Of a stretch of DNA of 64,000 nt, positions 1 to 7,669 are shown one piece after another. Origin of the DNA: Spirosoma oryzae (GTDB lineage: Bacteria > Bacteroidota > Bacteroidia > Cytophagales > Spirosomataceae); the NCBI RefSeq assembly GCF_003002825.1, contig NZ_PVTE01000015.1, positions 92,019 to 156,018 of the forward strand, written 5' to 3'. The notes beneath the pieces are model-generated. The model was not told the origin of the DNA, made no database searches, and saw only the letters and a list, made by a program, of their open reading frames with translations. Position 1 is the stretch's first letter, and every line of letters begins with the position of its first letter. A program made the position numbers and the translations under genes.

Positions 1-342
1 AGCGGTTTTGGTGGCTTTGGCTAACGCGATCATGCTAGCTGAGAGACCCTCAAAAGCTTCGCGCTGTGCGTCCACGTCTGTGCTCTTGCCGATAACAGTT
101 GCCTTTGTTTTTGCTGTAGCCAGCGCGTTCTTGTCAGTGGCCGACAGTTTGGCCACATCCACTTTGCCCAAGGCAGTTACCAGAGCCGTTGCTCCGGCCT
201 TAGCTTTGGCTCCATCGGTAGCCACTAAAGCATCTTTCACGTTATAATAGGCCATAAGTGCCGGGGTAGTTGTCTGTGCCGAAGCGACGAGCGAGAAGAG
301 CGACAGTCCCAGGATGGCCATGGTCAATCGAATCGTTTTCAT
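1..342 (-). CDS. DUF3347-like secreted protein (3' end outside window)
   Basis: The reading frame is open from an ATG at 340-342 down to base 1, giving 114 codons with the C-terminus cut off by the window edge. The N-terminus is a clear signal peptide (MKTIRLTMAILGLSLFSLVASA). It is followed by the pattern YYNVKDALVATDGAKAKAGA, typical of DUF3347, a helical periplasmic domain found in copper and heavy-metal efflux loci of Bacteroidota. It starts 32 bp after the PepSY gene and is probably the last gene of the same operon. The metal link is inference from family and context. Confidence 0.65.
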   Translation of the reverse strand, partial: MKTIRLTMAILGLSLFSLVASAQTTTPALMAYYNVKDALVATDGAKAKAGATALVTALGKVDVAKLSATDKNALATAKTKATVIGKSTDVDAQREAFEGLSASMIALAKATKTA

Positions 343-374
343 TGGTTATGGAGAATTAGTAAATGGAACATGAA

Positions 375-1154
375 TTAAGAAGTTAGTCGAACGGGTTTTC
401 CCCCCGACTTCGCGCGTCGGCGTAAGCCGGGCGATGAAACGAAGTAGAGTGCAAACCCTGATGAAATGGTGAGTAGTCCCAGCACTGAAAAAGCCCGGAG
501 CAACCCATTGTTGATGTCGTCGCGGCCCTCGTAATCCATCGTGTGCAGCATCCAGAACAAATCGAATACGCGCCAGGGGTCTGTGCGAACGCTTTGTACA
601 GTGCCCAGTTGAGCCGCTATATAAACCGTCGCATGAGCTGGTTGCTTAAACGTCACCGCGTAGGCAGGCAACGGTTTTTCACGGTATTCGTGGTGGCCAT
701 TTGTACTCGTCAGATACTCGACTTGTTCGACAGTGGATGGCCCGGCAAAGCGTTGTTTGGCTAACGCCATAGCCTCTGCCTGCGTCAGTTCACCGCGGAG
801 TTGTCCCGTCGTCGCGTCGGCCAGCTGCACATGGATCATTGCGTGGCCTTTACCGTGCTGCATTCGGTAGTTTAGCTGGTAAAGGGGTTGGTTCAATACG
901 TCGATAAGGGCTATATTCAGGACAGAATCGACACCTTTTTGCTGCAAAGCCCGTAGGGAAACCGAGGGTGAAACCAGCGACAGCGAAGCCGGAAATGTGG
1001 TAGCCGGGCGTTTGAGGTGGTCGCCATGAATGTCATCCAGATTCGACCAACTGAAATACAGCCCGCCCAGCGTCCAGAGCAGAAACTGAATGCCGATAAA
1101 CAGCCCCAGATACCGGTGGGTTTTGCGAATACGAAGATGCCAGGCTCGATTCAT
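375..1154 (-). CDS. PepSY-associated transmembrane protein
   Basis: A 259-residue inner-membrane protein. A first membrane segment (about residues 18-36, LGLFIGIQFLLWTLGGLYF) follows the basic RKTHRYLG start typical of PepSY_TM proteins. A periplasmic PepSY-like region (about 100-190) and a second membrane segment near residues 220-240 follow. It lies 6 bp after the DUF2231 gene and so is probably translated from the same mRNA. Members often occur in metal or reductase loci; the exact role here is unknown. Confidence 0.65.
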   Translation of the reverse strand: MNRAWHLRIRKTHRYLGLFIGIQFLLWTLGGLYFSWSNLDDIHGDHLKRPATTFPASLSLVSPSVSLRALQQKGVDSVLNIALIDVLNQPLYQLNYRMQHGKGHAMIHVQLADATTGQLRGELTQAEAMALAKQRFAGPSTVEQVEYLTSTNGHHEYREKPLPAYAVTFKQPAHATVYIAAQLGTVQSVRTDPWRVFDLFWMLHTMDYEGRDDINNGLLRAFSVLGLLTISSGFALYFVSSPGLRRRAKSGGKPVRLTS

Positions 1155-1160
1155 CTGACC

Positions 1161-1874
1161 TTAGTGTTTGTCGTTCGGATGTTTGTGTTCGTGCCTATCA
1201 CCATCGACAGATCCTTCCTCATGTTGTTCGAGGTAAGCTCCGCGTGGTCCAATGCCGTACAAGTAGGTCAATGCGCCCCCCTGATGCCCGGCCAGCCCCA
1301 CCGCAATGCCTGCGCCGACAAGGGCGATGAGCGTAATCCCCTCCAGCCACTTTAAGGATTTCCAACGCGTCACACCCTTCAGCACCGTACCAGCGAAACC
1401 CAACCAAACGGTATAGTCAGCGTAGGTTTCGTGGGTTTCCAAAGCCGCCTGTGCTGCATTGCTCAGACCATCCGTGTGCGGATGTACATACGTACCGGCT
1501 ACGTAGGCCCCTATCGTTCCACCGAGTGCAACCAGTAAGGTTAGCCAGTTCAGTGGTTCCGATGGCCAGAAGACCGCGACGAGTTGAAGCAGTGCAGCCA
1601 GCAGGAGCAGAACAATCGGAATATGTACGACCATAGGGTGGTACGTCGGATAGTCATTCAATGGGGCAGGCATAGATGTCGTGACCTGAACTTTTGCCTC
1701 ATTGAGGTTATCGGCTACTGTGCCGACATGATTCATCGAGTCTGGTTGTGTCAAAGCCGAATCGTGTCGTGTCGAGTCTAACCGGGCCTTTTTCTTGTGA
1801 CCACCGTGTCCCAATCCAAGTTGTGCCGTAGTTAATAGCACCAGTAACACCCATACTACACGTACTTGCTTCAT
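1161..1874 (-). CDS. DUF2231-like membrane protein
   Basis: A 237-residue protein with a signal-like N-terminus and a His/Lys/Asp-rich linker (GHGGHKKK near residue 22). From about residue 75 there are four hydrophobic segments beginning YHPMVVHIPIVLLLL, the hallmark of DUF2231 membrane proteins. The C-terminus is again His-rich (HEEGS...DRHEHKHPNDKH), suggesting metal contact. The start overlaps the methyltransferase stop by 4 bp, so translation is probably coupled. The function of the family is unknown. Confidence 0.6.
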   Translation of the reverse strand: MKQVRVVWVLLVLLTTAQLGLGHGGHKKKARLDSTRHDSALTQPDSMNHVGTVADNLNEAKVQVTTSMPAPLNDYPTYHPMVVHIPIVLLLLAALLQLVAVFWPSEPLNWLTLLVALGGTIGAYVAGTYVHPHTDGLSNAAQAALETHETYADYTVWLGFAGTVLKGVTRWKSLKWLEGITLIALVGAGIAVGLAGHQGGALTYLYGIGPRGAYLEQHEEGSVDGDRHEHKHPNDKH

Positions 1875-2524
1875 AATTTTGCGCGATAAATGGCCAGTGT
1901 GCCGAGAAGAGTAGTTACGTGACCGGTTTGCGTAATTTGTTTAAAGCCGCTATCGTATAGTATAGCCGGAATGAGTCCATGCACATTAGCTTTTTGGGTG
2001 TCAAACCCGTCGAAAAGCTGAAGGCCTAAGAAGAGCAACCCTATGAGTTCACTGGCCGGTTTATCCCAATCGGCCAGCATCAGCGTACCGCCTGACGTGA
2101 GCACCCGGCGCATTTCTCCAATGGACTGCTTCTTATCGGCATCCGACAAGCGATGGAGCAATAAGATACAGGTCACAATGTCTAGGCCTTCATCAGGATA
2201 GGGAAGGGCCGTAGAAAGACCTTGATCCAAGATAACTGGCCAGCCTGCTACAGCGTTTTTCTGTCTGGCAATTACTAAGGCTGTCTCATCGCCATCCAGT
2301 CCGAATACACGGGCTCCCGGAAACTGACGGTGCAATAGCAAAGCCAGCGTACCGGTGCCACATCCCACGTCCAATATGTACCGGGGTTTATGCTTTCGGA
2401 TCGGTTCGAGTAGTAGCGTTCTCAACCGCTTTTCGCGTATGGTAAGTGCCATAACCTGGTCGAAGAACCGGTTCAAACCATTGCAACGCAATGCCGGTTT
2501 TTGGGGAGGGATGGCAGTTTTCAT
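1871..2524 (-). CDS. class I SAM-dependent methyltransferase
   Basis: A 217-residue protein with the Rossmann motif I ILDVGCGTGTLALLL (about residues 50-64), the acidic end of strand 2 (VFGLDGDE) and motif IV-like LDIVTCILLLHRL. It has the length and layout of UbiE-like small-molecule methyltransferases. The substrate cannot be read from sequence. It sits in the operon between DUF2911 and DUF2231 genes, 3 bp from the former and overlapping the latter. A role in metal or metalloid methylation is possible, but no ArsM-type cysteine triad is seen. Confidence 0.7.
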   Translation of the reverse strand: MKTAIPPQKPALRCNGLNRFFDQVMALTIREKRLRTLLLEPIRKHKPRYILDVGCGTGTLALLLHRQFPGARVFGLDGDETALVIARQKNAVAGWPVILDQGLSTALPYPDEGLDIVTCILLLHRLSDADKKQSIGEMRRVLTSGGTLMLADWDKPASELIGLLFLGLQLFDGFDTQKANVHGLIPAILYDSGFKQITQTGHVTTLLGTLAIYRAKL

Positions 2525-2527
2525 AGC

Positions 2528-3391
2528 CTACAGCTTCTTTTCCCACTCGGCAATGAGCCGATTGTTGAGGGTTACATACTCGGTAAACTTGTCCTGTTGG
2601 GCAGCCTGCGCTGACTTTTGAGCAGCAGCGATTGCCCCTTTGTAGTCCCCCGCACGGGCCAGTAACTTCGCTTGCAGATGCAGGTAATTAAAGGCTGGCT
2701 TCAATTCGACAGACTTTGTAGCCCAGCCAAGAGCCTGCTTTGTATCCTTTTCCTGATCGAAATAATACAGAGCTGCCTGGTAATACAGTCCAGGCTTGTC
2801 TTCTTTCCTGACGTTGATGCGGTCCATGATTTCAGCCGTAATCCGTTCGTCGGCGTTACTCACAACAGGAAAATGAACCGATGTATTAGCCCAATTCAAG
2901 TAGATGGTAGCCTGATTCCTGACCAAGTCCTGCACTTCAATGGTAAATGACTCATAGAAGCGGACCGACGAATCAGCCTTGACGGTGAACCGCATTACGT
3001 CGTCCTTCTCGTCATAGCCATCCAACCCGTGTCCCCCTACGTGTTTATTCAGAATAATTGTCCAATCAGCCCGGTTGGGAATCGTGAATAGCGAGTAACG
3101 ACCAGCGGCTAAAAGCTTGCCCCCGACTGTAGCCGGATCGGTTAGCGTCAGGATAGTCGCATCCGAAGCACCAGTCCGCCAGATTTTTCCGTAAGGCACC
3201 AACCCGCCGAAGATGGTACGTCCTTTAACTGCCGGGCGTGAGTAGTCGATGGTCAGGTCCGTGAAGCCTACTTTTTGCTTGATCGTCGTCGAGGGCGACG
3301 GCTCAGGCAGACTAAGCTGTGCCCGAACGGGGTACGCTATCGGCCCCGCCAACAGCGTGAGCAACGCGATAGATTTGAATAATACGTTCAT
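2528..3391 (-). CDS. DUF2911 domain secreted protein
   Basis: A 287-residue protein with a signal peptide (SIALLTLLAGPIAYPVRAQ). A DUF2911 domain follows at about residues 30-170, with the family signature DYSRPAVKGRTIFGGLVPYG and a following KIWRTGAS. The C-terminal third (about 190-285) is helical and TPR-like (ALGWATKSVELKPAF, GDYKGAIAAAQKSAQ). This architecture is common in Bacteroidota periplasmic proteins of unknown function. It starts 27 bp after the YncE-like gene in the same orientation. Confidence 0.75.
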   Translation of the reverse strand: MNVLFKSIALLTLLAGPIAYPVRAQLSLPEPSPSTTIKQKVGFTDLTIDYSRPAVKGRTIFGGLVPYGKIWRTGASDATILTLTDPATVGGKLLAAGRYSLFTIPNRADWTIILNKHVGGHGLDGYDEKDDVMRFTVKADSSVRFYESFTIEVQDLVRNQATIYLNWANTSVHFPVVSNADERITAEIMDRINVRKEDKPGLYYQAALYYFDQEKDTKQALGWATKSVELKPAFNYLHLQAKLLARAGDYKGAIAAAQKSAQAAQQDKFTEYVTLNNRLIAEWEKKL

Positions 3392-3418
3392 GCCGGAATC
3401 GGATACCCAAAGTGGGAT

Positions 3419-4552
3419 TTAGTATTTGAGTACAATGCCATTAGGTTTATTACCCACTGCGATGTCCTTGGTTTTAGTGCGTTTTGCAACGTCCACCACC
3501 GATACGGTTGCCGCGCCCTGGTTGGTAACATATGCCGTTGCTGCATCTTTGGTGAAGGTAACAGCATGAGCATCGAGACCCGTTTGTACCTCGCCCATCT
3601 TCATCCATGCTCCGTTCATACGCTCGAAGATGGCTACCTTGGTACCGGTACCGGCCTGACTGACCCAGAGTTCATTACGGGTAGGATGATAAGCCGCGTA
3701 GCCGGGTGTAAAGCCCAACTTGACCGTTTCTACCACAGCCAGCGTGTTTACATCGATGACGCTGATACTTTGACCCTTTTCGTTGTCCACGTACATTCGT
3801 CCATCGGCTCCTGGCCATGCACCGACCGGATCATCGCCCACTGGAATTGTCTTCACAACAGCCTTGTCGGAGACACGAATGACCGACACCGTATTGCTCA
3901 TACCGTTGGCCACAAACGCATATTGCCCATTAGCCGACATCGTTACCTCGGCGGGTTCCATACCGACTATAATGGTGTTTTTTAAGGCCATCGTACTGGC
4001 ATTGTACACTAATACCTTACCAGCTTCATCCATCTGTGAAGTCCAGATTTCAGAACCGTCAGGCGAAAACACGGCGTTATGATTCATCACCGGTGTTTGC
4101 TGATTGATAGAGGTTGCCCCCGTCTTCGGGTCCACTACCAATACCCGGCCCTTCATGCCCGATGTGCCACCAGCGTGGCCCGCGCTGAGGTCCATGCCAG
4201 GGACGCCTACCCCCAGCCTGCTGCCATCGGGTGAGAGGTAAATATGGTGCGGCCACATCACCATATCGACTGTATTCATACTACCGTGTCCCCCCGACGC
4301 CTCGCCAAATGAAATGGTTTCTTTTACCTGTTGGCTCGATAAATCAATGACGGATAGACTATTGCCTTCTGCATTTACCACGTAAGCGGCCGGGTAGTTG
4401 ATGTTCAGTTCGGCCGCGCCGACGGTCGGCTGCATAGACGACATGTCGTGCGAGTTACAGCCCCACAGAGCGAGAAATGGAAACGCCGTGGCCAGTGACC
4501 ACACCGAACTGGTGCGCCGGAGCGACAGCCCATAGGTGATACGGTTGTTCAT
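3419..4552 (-). CDS. YncE-family beta-propeller protein
   Basis: A 377-residue exported protein. The N-terminus ends in a likely lipobox (ALWGC, about residue 32), suggesting a lipoprotein. It is followed by repeated YVTN-type blades: AYVVNAEGNSLSVIDL, AFVANGMSNTVSVIRV, AYVTNQGAATVSVVDV. Such seven-bladed propellers act as periplasmic scaffolds or redox and metal-binding partners. It is probably the first gene of the 4552-to-1 operon because the 227 bp upstream are noncoding. The specific ligand is unknown. Confidence 0.75.
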   Translation of the reverse strand: MNNRITYGLSLRRTSSVWSLATAFPFLALWGCNSHDMSSMQPTVGAAELNINYPAAYVVNAEGNSLSVIDLSSQQVKETISFGEASGGHGSMNTVDMVMWPHHIYLSPDGSRLGVGVPGMDLSAGHAGGTSGMKGRVLVVDPKTGATSINQQTPVMNHNAVFSPDGSEIWTSQMDEAGKVLVYNASTMALKNTIIVGMEPAEVTMSANGQYAFVANGMSNTVSVIRVSDKAVVKTIPVGDDPVGAWPGADGRMYVDNEKGQSISVIDVNTLAVVETVKLGFTPGYAAYHPTRNELWVSQAGTGTKVAIFERMNGAWMKMGEVQTGLDAHAVTFTKDAATAYVTNQGAATVSVVDVAKRTKTKDIAVGNKPNGIVLKY

Positions 4553-4779
4553 AGAAATATATAGTTTGGTAAAAACGTACGTAGGGGCGACCTTCCACCA
4601 AACGATGCGTAGTCTCTGGTGGAAAGGCCGAACGGGTTAGGCCAAAAAATGTTGATACAAATCCGTGCGATAAGACGTAGCCGCAACGGCTGGGCGTACA
4701 GGAGTATCGCCAACTGGGATGTTTAAAGCCATCCGTTAGCGAGTGGCGGTCATACAGTTGGACCGCCGAAACGATTGAC

Positions 4780-5226
4780 TCAGATTAGCCAAGTACAGAG
4801 GGAGATGAGCCGGAAACGCCCCGTTCGATGAAGTGGGGTGTCGGCAGTCGGCAGAATAGACTGGACCGAAGCGGGCGGAAGAAGAGCCGCCAGCAGAAAC
4901 TGAAATTGCGGATTAGGCAGAAAAGCCGCTGGACTAGGGGTTGACAGCGGGTGATAGTCGGCCATAGAGCCACTCACATCGAGATGTTCGTAAGTGAAGG
5001 TTGTTTTGCAGCAGGGTTGCTTTTTCAGAACCGGACCACCTGTAACAGGGGCCACTGGTTCATCTGCCCGGCAAGGTTTAGGGCACCCTTTCTGAGCTAC
5101 CAGCAGGGTTTTCGTGTGGCCACGCATCTGACACCAATGTTCCACCATGCCAAAGCCCGTACTGCTCAGCAAGACCAATATGGCCAGCCAGCAGCAGAAG
5201 AGTCTGGTATGGAGTGATGTTCGCAT
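4780..5226 (-). CDS. HYC_CC_PP-like small Cys-rich secreted protein
   Basis: A 148-residue protein with a signal peptide or single N-terminal membrane segment (LFCCWLAILVLLSSTGFGM). Conserved-looking cysteines follow: EHWCQMRG, GCPKPC and KKQPCCKTT, then a hydrophobic stretch ending LLPPAS. The order H-x-C, CC, PP matches the Bacteroidota HYC_CC_PP family of small exported proteins often found near copper or heavy-metal transport genes. Function is unproven; metal binding by the cysteines is inference. Confidence 0.55.
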   Translation of the reverse strand: MRTSLHTRLFCCWLAILVLLSSTGFGMVEHWCQMRGHTKTLLVAQKGCPKPCRADEPVAPVTGGPVLKKQPCCKTTFTYEHLDVSGSMADYHPLSTPSPAAFLPNPQFQFLLAALLPPASVQSILPTADTPLHRTGRFRLISLCTWLI

Positions 5227-5404
5227 CAGGATACACGGTTACATCGGCAAAGGTAAAGGCTTTGAAACAGGGTTGTTTTACAGGATTAGGCAGGGTGATT
5301 ACAAAATTTGTGGATGCCGGCTAAAATGATAGAAACTGAAAAAGTCTATTCAACCTATCTGCTGATTATCAGTTGAGCTAAAAGTAAACCAAACCAAAAC
5401 TCTT

Positions 5405-5770
5405 ATGGCAACTGCCTTAATGCCCCAGCAGTATCAGGATTGTATTGAAGCCTGTCAGGATTGCGCTATTAGTTGCGATGCCTGCGCACAGGCCTGTCTT
5501 GGTGAAACGGACGTTCAGATGATGGTAGACTGTATCCGGCTCGACCGGGACTGCGCTAAAATTTGCTATACCGCCGTTTCGTTCATGGCCAGCGGAAGCG
5601 CTCACGCGGCTGATGTATGTAAACTTTGCGCCCATATCTGTGAAGCCTGTGCGGCCGAGTGCGAAAAACACGTAGCGCACATGGACCACTGTCGGCAGTG
5701 CGCCGAAGCCTGCCGCCGGTGTGCAGAAGCCTGCCATAAGATGGCTCAGGGTGCCCATACAATTGCCTAA
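5405..5770 (+). CDS. four-helix-bundle copper-binding protein (DUF326/Csp-like)
   Basis: A 121-residue protein with about 17 cysteines spaced along amphipathic helices (YQDCIEACQDCAISCDACAQ, DRDCAKICYTA, CKLCAHICEACAAECEKH, CRQCAEACRRCAEACHKM). This is the pattern of DUF326 and cytosolic copper-storage proteins, whose helix-bundle interior binds many Cu(I) ions. No signal peptide is present, so it is probably cytoplasmic. It is the only plus-strand gene in this part of the metal region and is divergent from the Cys-rich gene at 5226. Confidence 0.85.
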   Translation: MATALMPQQYQDCIEACQDCAISCDACAQACLGETDVQMMVDCIRLDRDCAKICYTAVSFMASGSAHAADVCKLCAHICEACAAECEKHVAHMDHCRQCAEACRRCAEACHKMAQGAHTIA

Positions 5771-5776
5771 GTTTCT

Positions 5777-5819
5777 ACCAACAAGTGCCGTTTCTATTCA
5801 AGTGATGGGGCTTGTTGGT
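5777..5819. terminator. hairpin between convergent genes
   Basis: ACCAACAAG (5777-5785) pairs perfectly with CTTGTTGGT (5811-5819) across a 25-base loop. It lies 6 bp after the stop of the copper-binding protein and before the convergent gene ending at 5846. There is no long T tract, so it is only a plausible terminator. Confidence 0.35.
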
Positions 5820-5845
5820 TTACTACTTCGAATGGGCTTGAACGA

Positions 5846-6895
5846 TCACAGCACCACACGTTTTAGTACTACCTGTCCCTGAGCTTCCCAAACACAGAAT
5901 ACCGTCCGTCCACTTATAGCCAGGCTGGGTATCTGGCCTGCACCAAATGAAACAGGAGCTTTATCATTAACTTTTATCCAAACCGTGCCGCCTTCATCCC
6001 AGGCAACTACTGACGCGGTCGAACTTTGACTCAGGGTTACGTTACGACCCGTCCCAAATGCTTGTTCCGGTTGACCTGGCTGACAGGTAAAAAGAGTATT
6101 TTCCCGTCGCCAGACGGTTAGTGGTTGTCCCGTTGCAGTAAGGACCACCGCACCGCCATCCATTGGGCAGGCGTTGAGCTTCCAGGTGCCAGTGCCAAGC
6201 TTTTGTGCCGGAGTGTACGTTTTGCCGCCATCGGCCGAGTGAACAAGGAACATATCCCGCGAACCGCCCAGTGAATTTCTGAACTGTACATAAATGTCTT
6301 CTCCGCTGACGGCCATTGATACCCGGCAACATTCGCAAACCGTGCCTTCTGGTGAGCGATAGATAACTTGATTGACAGACCAGGTACGGCCCCCGTCCGT
6401 TGAGGTAGCACCAACAAGTTTATTTTGCCTGTCATCACGCAGATCCAGCCAGGCCGCATGGAAGACGCCAGCTGTGGCCCCTGCCACCGCCTGAAAACCT
6501 TCTTTGGCTATTTCAGGTACGTCGTTTATTCTGGTCGCTGGAGACCACCGTCCCGTTTTCCGGTCGAGTGAATACGCGAATATATCCCCCACTCGATTGA
6601 CAGCTGTAATGACGATAAACTGATCGGTGAGGGCTAGTTGTGGGCCGCGCTTTGCACCAGCCACTAAACCCGGCAGGGTGGCAACAACGAGGGGCTGGCT
6701 TACGTGAGCTGTCTTTTCGCTGGCTGTCGTGTAATAGATGATCGAATCCTGCCCAAAAACTAGATGAACAGTTCCGGTATCATCAGTTACAGCGACGGGA
6801 AGATGACCAGTTGCTATAGTCTGGGTATTGTTGAATGATTGCCCTTGAGCCAAAAGGGCAGTTGCAGAGATGAGTAAACAAAATAGATAGCGCAT
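5846..6895 (-). CDS. sialidase-like (BNR/Asp-box) secreted beta-propeller protein
   Basis: A 349-residue protein with a signal peptide (YLFCLLISATALLAQGQ). Asp-box motifs SxDGGxTW are seen at about residues 165 (STDGGRTWS) and 222 (SADGGKTYT), as in sialidase-fold propellers. Between them is a cysteine cluster VCECCR (about 187-192), and a lone Cys follows near ACPMDGG. The cluster suggests a metal-binding or redox role rather than sialic acid hydrolysis, since the sialidase Arg triad and FRIP motif are not evident. The neighbouring copper protein supports a metal context by inference. Confidence 0.6.
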   Translation of the reverse strand: MRYLFCLLISATALLAQGQSFNNTQTIATGHLPVAVTDDTGTVHLVFGQDSIIYYTTASEKTAHVSQPLVVATLPGLVAGAKRGPQLALTDQFIVITAVNRVGDIFAYSLDRKTGRWSPATRINDVPEIAKEGFQAVAGATAGVFHAAWLDLRDDRQNKLVGATSTDGGRTWSVNQVIYRSPEGTVCECCRVSMAVSGEDIYVQFRNSLGGSRDMFLVHSADGGKTYTPAQKLGTGTWKLNACPMDGGAVVLTATGQPLTVWRRENTLFTCQPGQPEQAFGTGRNVTLSQSSTASVVAWDEGGTVWIKVNDKAPVSFGAGQIPSLAISGRTVFCVWEAQGQVVLKRVVL

Positions 6896-7304
6896 GATGG
6901 CGAAAGCAAAACTGGCAGTAGATCATACCCGGTATCTACCACCCAGCTTTGGTGGTAGTGAATATGCCAGTACGAATGGCGGGGATTCAATTGAAATTTT
7001 CGACCTATTTATGGATTATAATGGCAAAACTCACTCTGTTATGAGTACCATCGAAATACCGTCTAAAACATCTGCTATTTAACTGATTAATTCTTGTGTG
7101 TGTGTGTACAGGACCACGACGTTGATTTGCTGGTATATCTGTCTTTTCAATAACAGGCGGTCAATGCAGAAAACCTACCAATATATCAATCGCCAAATCA
7201 GTTGGCTGTTATATAAGTAGAAAAGGATTCTACTCTTTCTCAACAACGCTTCAACGGGGGCTATCTATTAGAGAATGACCCCGTTTTTAAGTACTGAAAT
7301 GCGA
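6896..7304. other. intergenic stretch with hairpin
   Basis: About 410 bp without a convincing gene. It contains an 8-bp perfect inverted repeat, CTACCACC (6936-6943) with GGTGGTAG (6951-6958), about 40-60 bp upstream of the minus-strand start at 6895, where an operator would lie. A short TG repeat occurs at 7095-7106. A 62-codon open frame on the plus strand has no recognisable features and was not called. Confidence 0.4.
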
Positions 7305-7637
7305 TTAGTTTCTCGGTGCATAGTAAATAATGCAAACCCCAATGAGTGCGACGATAGCCCCGACGATATCATACTGATCGGGTCGAAAGCCGTCTACTTT
7401 CCATGCCCAAAGTAAGGCCATAACAATAAAAAAACCGCCGTACGTAGCGTAGACCCGCCCAAACCCGGCGGGTTGAAGTGTGGCCACGACACCGTACACC
7501 GCCAGCAGCATACCGCCTGCCAGGCCATATAAAAGCGGTTTGTCTTCCTTAATCCAGAGCCAGACCAAGTACCCGCCCCCGATTTCACAGAAACCGGCGA
7601 TAACAAAAATAAGAATTGATCCAGCAATAGCGCCCAT
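7305..7637 (-). CDS. YnfA family (UPF0060) small membrane protein
   Basis: A 110-residue protein with four hydrophobic helices. The family-typical blocks are FVIAGFCEIGGGYLVWLWIK, GRVYATYGGFFIVMALLWAW and VGAIVALIGVCIIYYAPR. YnfA proteins resemble half of an SMR-like transporter. Length and the complete motif run agree with the family. It lies 32 bp downstream of the P-type ATPase gene and is probably co-transcribed with it. The substrate is unknown. Confidence 0.85.
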   Translation of the reverse strand: MGAIAGSILIFVIAGFCEIGGGYLVWLWIKEDKPLLYGLAGGMLLAVYGVVATLQPAGFGRVYATYGGFFIVMALLWAWKVDGFRPDQYDIVGAIVALIGVCIIYYAPRN

Positions 7638-7669
7638 AGAAAATCGCTACTTAATACTCTTTGAAATGC

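Noticed and set aside
6894..7082. 62-residue plus-strand frame
   Set aside because: Overlaps the start of the sialidase-like gene and has no recognisable features.
7095..7106. TG microsatellite
   Set aside because: Six dinucleotides only; no coding frame affected.
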